A stretch of DNA of 64,000 nt from Sciscionella marina DSM 45152 (GTDB lineage Bacteria > Actinomycetota > Actinomycetes > Mycobacteriales > Pseudonocardiaceae): the NCBI RefSeq assembly GCF_000379465.1, contig NZ_KB905458.1, positions 170,845-234,844 of the forward strand, read 5' to 3'. A model generated the notes under the pieces. The model saw only the letters and a list, made by a program, of their open reading frames with translations. It did no database searches and was not told the DNA's origin. Shown here one piece after another: positions 43,783-53,037 of this stretch. Made by a program: the position numbers and the translations under genes. The first letter of the stretch is position 1; each line of letters begins with the position of its first letter.

Positions 43783-44609
43783 GCATGGACCCGCGTTCGA
43801 TACGCCAGACCCGCCGGAGCGCGACGCGCCGTGTGCTCGTGTTCCTCGGTATCCCGGTGCTGCTGATCATCGTGGTTGTGGCCAGCGTTATCGCCCACTA
43901 TGCCACCACGAACCGGGGTCCCGTGTCTTCGAACCCGCCCAGCCATGCGCGCGGCGAACACCGGCCCGCTCCGGGCACTGACCCCGCGGCAAGCGAGGTG
44001 GCGACCAGACCGATGCCGGAGCTGCCAGCCACAGCCGCCCAACCGCACGAGCTCGCGCCACGACCAGCGGGCACCCCGATTTCGCTTCCATCTCCCGACG
44101 AAGCACGGCGAACCTGGATTCCCGCCGGTTTCCCGGCAACCAGCGCGGGGGCGTTGGCGAAGCTGAAGGCGCTCGACGAGCACGGTGTCTCCGGAGGTGA
44201 ACCGCGGACCTACGCCCGTGCCTACACGGCCAGCGCCGCCGCTGGGGCGCCGGATTCGCGGGGCAGCGCGCTGTGGATGCTGCTCACCCAGTTCCGGGAG
44301 AGCGCGGACCTGCCAGAACGCGAGCCCGCCCCGGGGTTGGAGGTTCGCTTTCAGATCACGCACGGGTTGATCAAGGGCACGGCGGATCACGGGCGGTTCG
44401 TCGTGGTGTGCGTGTTGGGGCAGATCAACGTGACCAACCAGGGGCAGAACGCGAGTTCCGGGGTTGGTGACTGCCAAGCGTTGCGGTTCAGCGCCGGTCA
44501 GTGGCGTATCAGTGCGGGCCCGCGTGCGGCATACGCACCCTCAGCCTGGCCTGGTAGTCAGGAATCGGTCGACGCCGGTTATCGCGCGCTAACGGGAGCA
44601 GGAACATGA
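43779..44609 (+). CDS. Single-pass transfer protein, possible VirB8/TcpC-like
   Basis: This 276-residue protein has one N-terminal membrane helix (VFLGIPVLLIIVVVASVI, about residues 20-38), a Pro-rich linker and an extracytoplasmic C-terminal domain of about 150 residues (GEPRTYARAYTASAAAG, VVVCVLGQINVTNQ). This bitopic layout is that of VirB8/TcpC proteins, which bridge the inner-membrane complex. The fold cannot be confirmed by eye. It overlaps both neighbours by 4 bp. Confidence 0.55.
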   Translation: MSMDPRSIRQTRRSATRRVLVFLGIPVLLIIVVVASVIAHYATTNRGPVSSNPPSHARGEHRPAPGTDPAASEVATRPMPELPATAAQPHELAPRPAGTPISLPSPDEARRTWIPAGFPATSAGALAKLKALDEHGVSGGEPRTYARAYTASAAAGAPDSRGSALWMLLTQFRESADLPEREPAPGLEVRFQITHGLIKGTADHGRFVVVCVLGQINVTNQGQNASSGVGDCQALRFSAGQWRISAGPRAAYAPSAWPGSQESVDAGYRALTGAGT

Positions 44610-46048
44610 TGTCGACCATTGCTGCCTCGGTCCTTCCCGTGCTGCCACGGGATGTGCCGAAGATCCCCAAGATTCCCCAGGTTCCTGAGCCGATCCAAGC
44701 AATCGGACGGGGCTTGGCGAAGGTGTCCGACCCGATCACATCCATCTTCGACTCGATCATGACGAAGATCTGGGAAGGGTCTCTGTTTATTTTGCGGGCG
44801 GCGTTCAAGATCGCCGACTCGTTCTCGGTGTTCACGGTCTCCACCACGGACGGGCCCGTGTCGATTCTGTGGCCGATGGTGTTGTGGATCAGTAGTGTTC
44901 TGGCGCTGGGGTTGTTGTTCTGGCAGATCATCCACACTGCCACGCATGGCGGGCGCGGGTTCGTGCGTCTGGTGACCGGGGCGGCTCAGTACGGGATCGC
45001 GTTGGCGGTCACCACGGGAATGGTGGGGGCATTCCTGGCCGCGGCGGACGGGTTGACCGATGGGATCCTCGACTATTCGCTGCACGCGAAGAATTTTCAG
45101 GACGCCCTGCACGTCACGGGCTTCGGCGACGCGATCTCCGATGGGATCAAGGCAATTGTACTCGGGATCGCCGCGGTCGTCGGGGTGTTACCGGCCGCGA
45201 TCGGCTACGTGCTGGAGATGATCTTTCGCGAAGCGGCGATCCTGGTGCTGGTCGCCACCGTGCCGCTGACCGCGGCCGGCCTGTTGGCCAATGTGTCGGC
45301 TAGCTGGTTTTGGCGCACCGTGCGATGGCTGCTCGCGGGGATCGCGATGAAACCCGCGCTGGCGCTGACACTGGCACTCGGGATCGCCATGACCGGCGGC
45401 GCACAAGGCGTATCCGGTCTGCTCGCCGGGATTGGAGTGTTGCTGATCTCTCTGGTCGTGCCGCTGGTTCTGTTCAAGTTGTTCGCGTTCGTGGACCCGA
45501 ATACCCCGGCCGGGGCCGCGTTCCGGGATGCCGCTGCGGCTGCGGGGCTTTCTTCCTATGGTTCGGATAGCCCGGCCGGACAGATGGCCAGTTCGGTGTG
45601 GGACAAGATCACCGGTGGTTCCGGCGAGAGCGACGATTCCGATGAGCAGGAACAGGCCAACACCGATCGTTTCGATCAAGCCGACCAGGACGACCAAACC
45701 GGCGGCACAGACCTGTCCGGGGACACCGACGCCGGGACTGATGGTGGCACCGGGGGCGGTCAGGAATCGCCGTCGGAACAGGACAGAGATGGTGGCGACG
45801 AACCGCAGTCTGGGCCCGAGGAAGCGGCGGGAGGCGAAGCTGACGCGACGGTTCCTCCCGCGGTGGTCGATGGCGGTCCGACGTCGGAGTCCGGTGATGG
45901 AGACGATGGGGACGGGGGTGGGCCTCCGCCCCCAGATGATTCTCCCGATGGCGGCGGGCCACCACCTCCCTCCGGTGGTCCGGATTCCGGTCCCGGTGGT
46001 GGGGCTGGGGCGGGCGCCGGGGCCGAGGACGCGGCGGTGGTCCTGTGA
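44606..46048 (+). CDS. TrbL/VirB6-like polytopic transfer protein
   Basis: This 480-residue protein starts at ATG 44606, overlapping the previous stop. An amphipathic front part is followed by seven or so hydrophobic helices between residues about 90 and 300 (FREAAILVLVATVPLTAAGL and SWFWRTVRWLLAGIAMKPAL are typical of TrbL/VirB6). The last 150 residues are an acidic, Asp/Glu/Gly/Pro-rich disordered tail. It forms part of the inner-membrane channel. The tail is unusually long and acidic. Confidence 0.82.
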   Translation: MMSTIAASVLPVLPRDVPKIPKIPQVPEPIQAIGRGLAKVSDPITSIFDSIMTKIWEGSLFILRAAFKIADSFSVFTVSTTDGPVSILWPMVLWISSVLALGLLFWQIIHTATHGGRGFVRLVTGAAQYGIALAVTTGMVGAFLAAADGLTDGILDYSLHAKNFQDALHVTGFGDAISDGIKAIVLGIAAVVGVLPAAIGYVLEMIFREAAILVLVATVPLTAAGLLANVSASWFWRTVRWLLAGIAMKPALALTLALGIAMTGGAQGVSGLLAGIGVLLISLVVPLVLFKLFAFVDPNTPAGAAFRDAAAAAGLSSYGSDSPAGQMASSVWDKITGGSGESDDSDEQEQANTDRFDQADQDDQTGGTDLSGDTDAGTDGGTGGGQESPSEQDRDGGDEPQSGPEEAAGGEADATVPPAVVDGGPTSESGDGDDGDGGGPPPPDDSPDGGGPPPPSGGPDSGPGGGAGAGAGAEDAAVVL

Positions 46049-46219
46049 TCCCGGTGCACAGCCACCCGGGCGCGAAGTGGTCCCCGGAATCGGTTTCTGC
46101 GGCAGCTGCCATTGGCGATCCGGGCGATGCCGGTGTGCCGGTCGCCTTGTCCTCCCCCACATGGCACGACCGCGTACGCGCGGGGGAAACCCTTTGAGGA
46201 CAACGATCGGGTGGCTGGG

Positions 46220-47716
46220 ATGCGTATCTATCAAGGCTTGGCACGACGTGAGCACACCGGGTGGCTGGTGGGCCTGACACCGCTCCAGGCCAGTAGCTGT
46301 GTGGTGCTGGGCGCCCCGGTGGTGCTGGAACTGGCCGCCGGGCGGATCACGACAGCCCTGCTCCTGCTGGCCGCCGCGCTACCGGTCGGCGCGCTGGTGA
46401 TCCTGCCGGTGCGGGGACGATCGGGGATTCGCTGGTTGCGGGATCTTGTGTGGTTTCAGGTCGGGATGGCGCTGGGATGGTCGCGGTGGCAATCACGCAT
46501 TGCCGCCGGTGAACAGACCGACCCCGCGACACCCGATCTGCCTGGGGTGCTGGCCCGGTTGCGGTTTCCCGATGGCCCTCCCCTGCGGGACATGGGACGC
46601 GTGTGTCTCATCCACGACACCGCCGAGGCCCGCTGGGGTGCGACCGCGCGCCTGACCCACGGTGGAGTTGGGATGCTCTCGGACGCGCAATGCGAACGCC
46701 TGGCCAATCGCCTGGGGAATCTGTTGCTGGCGATCGGGCGGCACAAGGTCATCGACCGCATGACCTTGATGGTGCGCACCGTTCCCGACGACGGCGCGGA
46801 ATACGACGCCTGGCGTGCCCGCCACGAGATCCGCGATGCTCCCCAGCTCGCGCGCCAGGCATCCCGCGAACTCGACCGCACGGTGGGAGCGGTGTCGGTA
46901 CGCCACGAAGTGTTCGTCACCCTCTCCGGCCGCGAAGAGGATCTGCGCAAGCCCGCGGCCGCCGCCGGGGGCGGGGTGACCGGCCGGGCGGTGGTGCTCT
47001 ACCGCGTCCTGGATGGCCTCGAGGACAAGCTGCGTTCCCTCGGCGCCCAGCGCGTGAAATGGCTGGGCGGGGACGAGCTGGCGACCGCGATCCGGACCGG
47101 CTTCAACCCGGCCACAGCGAAAACCCTCGCCACACGCCAACAACACCACCAGCGAGGCCGATCGGTGCCCTGGGCGACCGCGGGCCCCGCGCACGCACCG
47201 TCCCCGAGCGCGCGCACCTACCATCACGACGGGTTCGCCTCGGTGTCCTGGGCCGTGCTGATGCCCGAAGCGGGCACGTTTTTCGGATCCCTGGGCGGGT
47301 TGCTGGCGGTCAAGACCGCCGGGGAACGGCGCAGCCTCGCGGTGCACTACGAAGTGCTCTCCCAACGACGCGCACGCAAAGCGGTGCGGAGCAACCGGTT
47401 TCGCGCCGGGGTGATGCGGGACTGGCGTTCCACCCGCGGCTTCAACACCTCGGCCGCGGATCGCCGCGAAGCCGGTGGAGCGCAAGCCCAGGAACAGGCC
47501 GTCGCCGCGGGACATGGCATCGTCCGCTACGCGGTCGCGACCGCGATCACCGTCCCCGAGGACTGGCCGGTCGAAGACCACGCCGCCCGGGTCGAGAACG
47601 ACATCGCCGGGCGCTACGACCTTCTTCGCATGGAACTGGCCCAGGACTCGGGTTTCGTCGCCGCCACCCTTCCCGTGGGTGTCGGGCTTCCCCGGCTGCG
47701 CGGAGTCGAACTATGA
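46220..47716 (+). CDS. SCO6880-family type IV secretion protein
   Basis: This protein of about 498 residues has an N-terminal membrane pair (VVLGAPVVLELA, ALLLLAAALPVGALVILPV), then a large soluble domain (LSDAQCERLANRLGNLLLAI, TGFNPATAKTLATRQ, MRDWRSTRGFNTSAADRREA) that I recognise as the SCO6880 family, present in actinobacterial conjugation loci just before the VirB4-type ATPase. It may be a PrgI/VirB4 N-domain counterpart. ATG 46220 is used; GTG 46211 is possible. It overlaps the next gene (ATGA). Confidence 0.82.
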   Translation: MRIYQGLARREHTGWLVGLTPLQASSCVVLGAPVVLELAAGRITTALLLLAAALPVGALVILPVRGRSGIRWLRDLVWFQVGMALGWSRWQSRIAAGEQTDPATPDLPGVLARLRFPDGPPLRDMGRVCLIHDTAEARWGATARLTHGGVGMLSDAQCERLANRLGNLLLAIGRHKVIDRMTLMVRTVPDDGAEYDAWRARHEIRDAPQLARQASRELDRTVGAVSVRHEVFVTLSGREEDLRKPAAAAGGGVTGRAVVLYRVLDGLEDKLRSLGAQRVKWLGGDELATAIRTGFNPATAKTLATRQQHHQRGRSVPWATAGPAHAPSPSARTYHHDGFASVSWAVLMPEAGTFFGSLGGLLAVKTAGERRSLAVHYEVLSQRRARKAVRSNRFRAGVMRDWRSTRGFNTSAADRREAGGAQAQEQAVAAGHGIVRYAVATAITVPEDWPVEDHAARVENDIAGRYDLLRMELAQDSGFVAATLPVGVGLPRLRGVEL

Positions 47717-49320
47717 AGCCCCACCGCCGGAAACCCCGCCAGGGTGGTGAACGAGACGCCACCGAACTCCTGACCACCTTCACCACGCCCCGGGACGCTC
47801 GAGGCCACGGGACCGGTGGACAGAACGCGACACCCGAAGACCCCGAATCACCAAGCAGAGCGAGCCCTGGTCGGCAGGTTCGTAATGACGGTGGTCGGGT
47901 CAATCGCGCGGTCGCCGGTCGCCACGGGCCCGCGCGTGCTGGTCGCGGCTGGGCACCGGTGCTGGCGCCGCTTCCGGTGTATCAGGCCAGTACCCACGAG
48001 ATCGGGGGCGTGTTTCCGCTGCTGGCCTCGAGTCCATTGCCGGCGGTGGGCGCGCGGATCGGGTATGACGCGATCTCCGGAGGTGCCTACTACTGCCACC
48101 CGGTGGAGCACGTGTTGCGCAAGGTGTGCACCAACCCGAACCTCGCGATTTTCGGGGAACCCGGCACCGGAAAGTCATCGACGGTCGTCGCGTTCCTGCT
48201 GCGGATGATGCCCTTCGGGGTGCGCACCCTGATCTCCGGTGACGTGAAAGGGGAATACACCCCGCTACTCAAAGCGCTCGGGATCACCCCGATCATGCTC
48301 GGCGGCGGCAGTCAAGCCCGCCTCAACGCCCTGGACCTCGGGCCCCTAGCCAGTCGATGGGAATCGTGGACGCCGAGCCGGCAACGCGAAGAACTCGACG
48401 GGCTGTTGGGACGGTGGGTGCGGTTGCTGACCGCGCTCGCCGCGGCACAGGGCTACCACCCCAGCGTCTCGGACGAGGCGGTGTTGTCGGCGGCGCTGCG
48501 CCACGTGGTGGGCGTTTCGCACGGGTACAGCAGCCTCACCCCGATCACGATCCCCGACGTGCACCGCGAACTCGCCGACCCACGACCCGAACTGTGGCAA
48601 GGGATGCGGTATGCCAGCCGTCAGCAGTTCCTCGACCACCTACGTGGCATGACCGACGCGCTCGGCAACCTCATCAACGGGCCCCTTTCGGGCCTGTTCG
48701 ACGCGCCGACGAACTTCCGCCTCGATTGGAACGCCCCCGCCCAGAGCATGGATCTGTCCCGGCTGCGCTCGCGCGGGGATCAAGCCATCGCGGTCGGGTT
48801 GACCTGCCTGGGCTCCTGGTCGGCTCTGGTCACCGACCTCCAAGAAGACGGCGACCTGCGGATCGTGCTGCGCGACGAAGTGTGGCGCCAACTCGGCCTC
48901 GGTTTGCGCGCGGTCCAGGCCGTCGACTCCGAGCTGCGCCTGTCCCGAGCCGAACGGAAAATCCAGGTCCTCGTCGCGCACAAGCCCAGCGACTTCCTCT
49001 CCGTCGGCGCCAGCGGATCAAAAGAAGTCGCCATCGCCAAAGACCTGCTGGCGCTGTGTTCCACCCGGGTGCTGTTCGCTCAAACCACGCGGGTCGCCGA
49101 TCAACTCGCCGAAGAACTCGCACTCTCCGACAAGGAACAGGAAGTCACCACCGGCTGGTGCGATGAGCGTCCCGGGCGGGCGCTGTGGAAGATCGAAAAC
49201 CGCACCGGAACCAAAGTCCAAACGGTGCTCTCCCGCACCGAACGCCGCCTGTTCGACACCAACGCCCAGCTGAAATCCCGCACGACACAACCCACCGGTT
49301 CCGGTCGGGGCGCGTCATGA
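47713..49320 (+). CDS. VirB4/TraC-like conjugative ATPase
   Basis: This 535-residue ATPase powers the secretion machine. Walker A is AIFGEPGTGKSSTVVAFLL (about residue 152) and Walker B-like LRIVLRDEVWRQL (about 395); LLALCSTRVLFAQT and the arginine-rich C-terminus fit VirB4-type motor proteins. The SCO6880 and VirB4-like genes together equal one full VirB4. ATG 47713 overlaps the SCO6880 stop; the long open frame further upstream in this phase is a shadow of that gene. Confidence 0.87.
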   Translation: MKPHRRKPRQGGERDATELLTTFTTPRDARGHGTGGQNATPEDPESPSRASPGRQVRNDGGRVNRAVAGRHGPARAGRGWAPVLAPLPVYQASTHEIGGVFPLLASSPLPAVGARIGYDAISGGAYYCHPVEHVLRKVCTNPNLAIFGEPGTGKSSTVVAFLLRMMPFGVRTLISGDVKGEYTPLLKALGITPIMLGGGSQARLNALDLGPLASRWESWTPSRQREELDGLLGRWVRLLTALAAAQGYHPSVSDEAVLSAALRHVVGVSHGYSSLTPITIPDVHRELADPRPELWQGMRYASRQQFLDHLRGMTDALGNLINGPLSGLFDAPTNFRLDWNAPAQSMDLSRLRSRGDQAIAVGLTCLGSWSALVTDLQEDGDLRIVLRDEVWRQLGLGLRAVQAVDSELRLSRAERKIQVLVAHKPSDFLSVGASGSKEVAIAKDLLALCSTRVLFAQTTRVADQLAEELALSDKEQEVTTGWCDERPGRALWKIENRTGTKVQTVLSRTERRLFDTNAQLKSRTTQPTGSGRGAS

Positions 49321-49333
49321 AATGGGGGCGGTG

Positions 49334-50428
49334 ATGGAATCTGGCCGAATCCTGGCAGGGGCCTGTATCGCTGCGTGCGTCACGGTGCTGGCACCGGCGG
49401 GTTTTCTCGGGATCGCTGCCACCGCGGTGTTCTCCACCGATCTCGAGCTCACCAGTTGCTCCCAGGACGGGTCGTCCGGCGGTGGCAGTGTGCTCATCGA
49501 TCAGCAACCCGTGGGCGCGGATTCGATGCTGATCGCCCGCACGATCGTCACCGTCGTGATGCAACGCCACCTGCCGCGGCGCGCGGCGGTGATCGCGATC
49601 GCCACGGGGCTGGTCGAATCGAACCTGCGCAACCTGGATCACGGGGACCGGGACTCGCTTGGGGTGTTTCAGCAACGGCCCTCGCAAGGGTGGGGCAGCC
49701 GCACCGAGATCCTGAACCCCGTCCATGCCACCAACACCTTCCTCGATCACCTGGTCGCGGTACCCGGCTGGGAGCACCTACTGCCCGGGCAGGCTGAGCA
49801 AACCGTGCAGCGCTCCGGGTTTCCCGGGCGCTACGGGCCACGCGAACCCCAAGCCGCCGGGATCGTGGCGAAGTTCTGGCAGGGCCCCGACAACCCACCA
49901 CCCCAACCGAACCCCGGTCAGCAGGTGGAGGCGAAAACGGCCTGCCCGGATCAGGACGGTGGGAATCTCCCGCCACCGGGCGGCTTCGATCCCCGCAAAC
50001 TACCGCCCGGATATCGGCTTCCCACCGAACCCCACCAAGCCCGGGCAGTCTCGTACGCGCTGGCCCAGCTGGGCAAGGCGTATCGGTGGGGCGCCAAGGG
50101 CCCCGAGGCGTTCGACTGCTCGGGGCTCATGCTCGCCGCCTGGGCCGCTGCCGGGGTCGGGGTCCCCGCGGGCACCACCAGTCAGGTCCATGCCGGACGC
50201 CCGGTCGCCGGGGTCGCGCAGCTCGAGCCCGGCGATCTGGTGTTCATCCCCGGATCGCTGGGAAGCCCGGCCAATCCCCGCCATGTCGGCATGTTCGCGG
50301 GTTCCGGGCTGATCGTGAACGCCTACGACGAGACGAAGGGAGTGATCCTGGAACCGCTCACCGCGTGGCAGACCAAGGTGTCCGCGATCCGCCGCGTCGC
50401 GCCACCCAGGTCTGGCCCGGGCGGCTAA
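49334..50428 (+). CDS. Bifunctional lytic transglycosylase-like / NlpC-P60 (C40) peptidase
   Basis: This 364-residue secreted or anchored protein has an N-terminal hydrophobic segment (LAGACIAACVTVLAPAGFLG). A lysozyme-like domain follows, with a possible catalytic Glu in GLVESNLRNLDHGDRDSLGV, then FQQRPSQGWG. A C-terminal NlpC/P60 domain has AFDCSGLMLAAW (Cys) and ANPRHVGMFAG (His). It opens the peptidoglycan for the channel, the job of VirB1. ATG 49334 after GGGGGCGG is preferred over 49322. Confidence 0.86.
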   Translation: MESGRILAGACIAACVTVLAPAGFLGIAATAVFSTDLELTSCSQDGSSGGGSVLIDQQPVGADSMLIARTIVTVVMQRHLPRRAAVIAIATGLVESNLRNLDHGDRDSLGVFQQRPSQGWGSRTEILNPVHATNTFLDHLVAVPGWEHLLPGQAEQTVQRSGFPGRYGPREPQAAGIVAKFWQGPDNPPPQPNPGQQVEAKTACPDQDGGNLPPPGGFDPRKLPPGYRLPTEPHQARAVSYALAQLGKAYRWGAKGPEAFDCSGLMLAAWAAAGVGVPAGTTSQVHAGRPVAGVAQLEPGDLVFIPGSLGSPANPRHVGMFAGSGLIVNAYDETKGVILEPLTAWQTKVSAIRRVAPPRSGPGG

Positions 50429-50542
50429 CCCCGCCTGTTCGCAAGTTCTGCCCTCCCCGCCACCGGCAGGCCGCTATCCGCCGCACACCCCTATCGGGCT
50501 TTCTGCGGCGTGCGACCTGCCCTGACAGGGAGGAGCACCCTG

Positions 50543-52390
50543 ATGCCCACCAAACGCAACGACGCCCTGCCCCTTGACCGCGACGTCGCCCTCATGGCAC
50601 TCCTGGTCACCGTCCTGGTCGCGGTCGCCGCGGTGGGGGCGGCGCTGGTGAACGCGGCCGCGCTCACCACCGGACTGGTCACCGGCACCTGGGCGTGGCC
50701 ACCAGCCATGAACTGGCCCCAGACAGCTATGTATCTCCTGTTCACCGCCGGCTCAGCCAACCAACATGTCCCGCAGCCCTGGGGTGGCGCGGTAACCGGA
50801 TATCTGCCGGTGTTCTGGGGCGTGTTCGCCGGTCACCTCGCCGTCCTCACGACCATCGGGCTCGGCGGTGGCCTGCGAGGCTGGCATCGCCTCGCACCGA
50901 CCGATCCCGGGCACGCGACCCGCACCGAAATCCGGCGCAACCTCTCGGAGAAAGCCGCGCGCCGCAGCGCCGAATGGACCCGCGGGGACCTCACCCCACA
51001 GCAGCGCCGGCACGCCGCCCCCAGCGAGGTGGGCGTGCCGATCCACCGGGGCCCGCACCGGCAACCCTTGTACACCTCGCTGGAAACTCCCTCCGGGGAG
51101 GTCGCGCCCACCCGCTCCGGGAAGACTCGCACCGATCTGGTCCACAAAGCCCTCGCCGCGCCCGGCGCGTTGATCGCCTCCACCACCAAGGACGACCTCG
51201 CCGAATGGTGCCTCCTCGCGTGCACCCGGCGCCCCGGCGCGGGTCCGGTGTGGTTGATCGACGCGACCGGCACCCTGGACTGGCCCGCCAAACCCGGTTG
51301 GTCCCCGATCACCGGATGCGCCGATCCCGCCGTAGCGCTGCGCCGGGCCACCACCTTGATCAGTGCGTCCTCGCTCGGGCTCGACGACATCGGCGGCAAC
51401 GACAAAGTCTTCCGCGGACGCGCCACCATCGTGCTGCAGGCCTACCTACTCGCCGCGGCCCTGGACCACCGCGGCGTGGACGACCTGGTCGGCTGGGCCA
51501 TCACCAAACCACTCGACCAGGAACCCGCCGATCTCCTCCGGACCCGGCACCCGCAACTCGCGCACAACCTGCGCTCGGAAATCCAAATGGTCGCTGAAAC
51601 ATCCGATGCGGTGTGGATGAGCGTGCGCCGCGCCCTCGAACCGTTCATGAACCCCGACGTCCGCGCCTTCGCCACCCCCTCTCCGGGCAACGAGCTCGAC
51701 ATCGACGACCTGCTCACCCAGCGCGGAAGCCTGTTCATCATCGCCGGTCAACACCAGGCACCCCAAGCCCAACCAGTCCTGACCGCGCTGGTCGAGCAGA
51801 TCCTCACCACCGCCCAAGACCGGGCCCTACAGCAGCAACGGCGCCGCCTCGAACCACCCGTGACCGCGATCCTCGACGAGCTCTACGAAGGCACCCCCAT
51901 TCCCCGCCTGCCCGGGCTGATCGCCGATTCCGCCGGCCGCGGTGTCCTCATCCACTGGTCGGCCCAATCCCGTGCGCAACTCGACGAGGCCTACGGCGAA
52001 CACGGGCGCAAACAACTCATCGACAACACCCTCACCCTGTCGATATTTCCCGGCCTCAAGGACGATCAAACCCTCGACTGGCTCTCCACCCTCGCCGGGC
52101 AGCACCGACGCCGCACCTACCAGCACTACAGCGACGGCATGCTCACCCCCGGACGCGGCAGTACCGGCATCGAAACCGTCCCCACCTACCGCGCCGGTGA
52201 CATCCGCACCCTCGAACGCGGCCGCGTGCTCATCCTGCACGCCAACCTGCGCCCCATCCTCGCCCACGCCCGCGACATCACCACCCGCGGCGACTGGGCC
52301 CAACTCGACGCCGACACCCGAACCCTGCGCAACGGGCCAATCCGCGTCGACCACCGCGGCTACCGCGTCATCGACGCCACATACCCCTAA
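50543..52390 (+). CDS. Type IV coupling protein (TraG/TraD/VirD4-like)
   Basis: This 615-residue membrane ATPase brings the relaxase-DNA complex to the channel. Two N-terminal membrane regions (VALMALLVTVLVAVAAVGAA, and VFWGVFAGHLAVLTTIGLGG) precede the motor domain with Walker A EVAPTRSGKTRTDLV and Walker B PVTAILDELYEGTPI. The C-terminal TraM-recognition-like region (NTLTLSIFPGLKDDQTLDWL) is present. ATG 50543 follows GGGAGGAG. Confidence 0.9.
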   Translation: MPTKRNDALPLDRDVALMALLVTVLVAVAAVGAALVNAAALTTGLVTGTWAWPPAMNWPQTAMYLLFTAGSANQHVPQPWGGAVTGYLPVFWGVFAGHLAVLTTIGLGGGLRGWHRLAPTDPGHATRTEIRRNLSEKAARRSAEWTRGDLTPQQRRHAAPSEVGVPIHRGPHRQPLYTSLETPSGEVAPTRSGKTRTDLVHKALAAPGALIASTTKDDLAEWCLLACTRRPGAGPVWLIDATGTLDWPAKPGWSPITGCADPAVALRRATTLISASSLGLDDIGGNDKVFRGRATIVLQAYLLAAALDHRGVDDLVGWAITKPLDQEPADLLRTRHPQLAHNLRSEIQMVAETSDAVWMSVRRALEPFMNPDVRAFATPSPGNELDIDDLLTQRGSLFIIAGQHQAPQAQPVLTALVEQILTTAQDRALQQQRRRLEPPVTAILDELYEGTPIPRLPGLIADSAGRGVLIHWSAQSRAQLDEAYGEHGRKQLIDNTLTLSIFPGLKDDQTLDWLSTLAGQHRRRTYQHYSDGMLTPGRGSTGIETVPTYRAGDIRTLERGRVLILHANLRPILAHARDITTRGDWAQLDADTRTLRNGPIRVDHRGYRVIDATYP

Positions 52391-52428
52391 CCCGACCGAT
52401 TTTCGTTCAACGCGCCCGGAGCCAACCG

Positions 52429-53037
52429 ATGCCAGAACACGACGACATCCCCAGCCCTACCGAATCCGGCGACGAGCCTTCGACTCCACGCAGCCGCGCC
52501 GAACTCGACGCCATGACCGAAGCCATGTGGCAACACCTGCAAACCCACGCCGTCCAGCTCGAACAACTCACAAAGAAGCTCACAGCGCTGGAAGCAGACG
52601 AAGAAACCAACACAGCCCGCATGGCACGTTGGCTCCCCTACCCACCGCCCCCGGCTGCCGAGGACAAACAACACCGCCGCGAAACACCACTGTTCACAAT
52701 CGCTTGCTTCGTCCAGTACTACAACGCCACCTACACCGGACGCCCCGGCAGCCGCGCCATCGCGATACCCGACTGCTGGCTCTCCCACCCCGGCCTCGTC
52801 GCCGAACTCGCCACCCTCACCTACACCTGGCGCGCCGCGCATCTCGGACGCGGCGCCACCCCACGCGATGCCCAGTACTGGCACGACCGATGGCGCGTCG
52901 GATTCGCCGAACGACTTGCCACCGAATGGGTCCACGCCCACTGCCTCGCCGACGAACACAAACCAGCCGGAGCCCCCGCCCGAGCCGACAGGTTCAGCGA
53001 CGACAACCCGCCCACTCGCTCGGGCGGAACACCATGA
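52429..53037 (+). CDS. DUF4913-family protein
   Basis: This 202-residue soluble protein has an N-terminal coiled-coil-like part (LQTHAVQLEQLTKKLTALEA) and a C-terminal domain with CFVQYYNATY, DCWLSHPGLVAELATLTYTW and DAQYWHDRW. The Trp-rich pattern (CWxxHP, ELxxLxxxW, WHDRW) is that of DUF4913, a family found on actinobacterial plasmids and conjugative elements; function unknown. Its stop overlaps the MFS start by 4 bp. Confidence 0.75.
   Translation: MPEHDDIPSPTESGDEPSTPRSRAELDAMTEAMWQHLQTHAVQLEQLTKKLTALEADEETNTARMARWLPYPPPPAAEDKQHRRETPLFTIACFVQYYNATYTGRPGSRAIAIPDCWLSHPGLVAELATLTYTWRAAHLGRGATPRDAQYWHDRWRVGFAERLATEWVHAHCLADEHKPAGAPARADRFSDDNPPTRSGGTP

Noticed and set aside
46603-47712. Long in-frame extension upstream of the VirB4-like ATPase
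   Set aside because: It overlaps the SCO6880 gene entirely; the ATG at 47713 with a 4-bp stop overlap is the normal start, and the extension has low-complexity Arg/Pro shadow sequence.
51942-53033. In-frame extension upstream of the second MFS gene
   Set aside because: Shadow of the coupling protein and DUF4913 genes; MFS homology begins only after ATG 53034.
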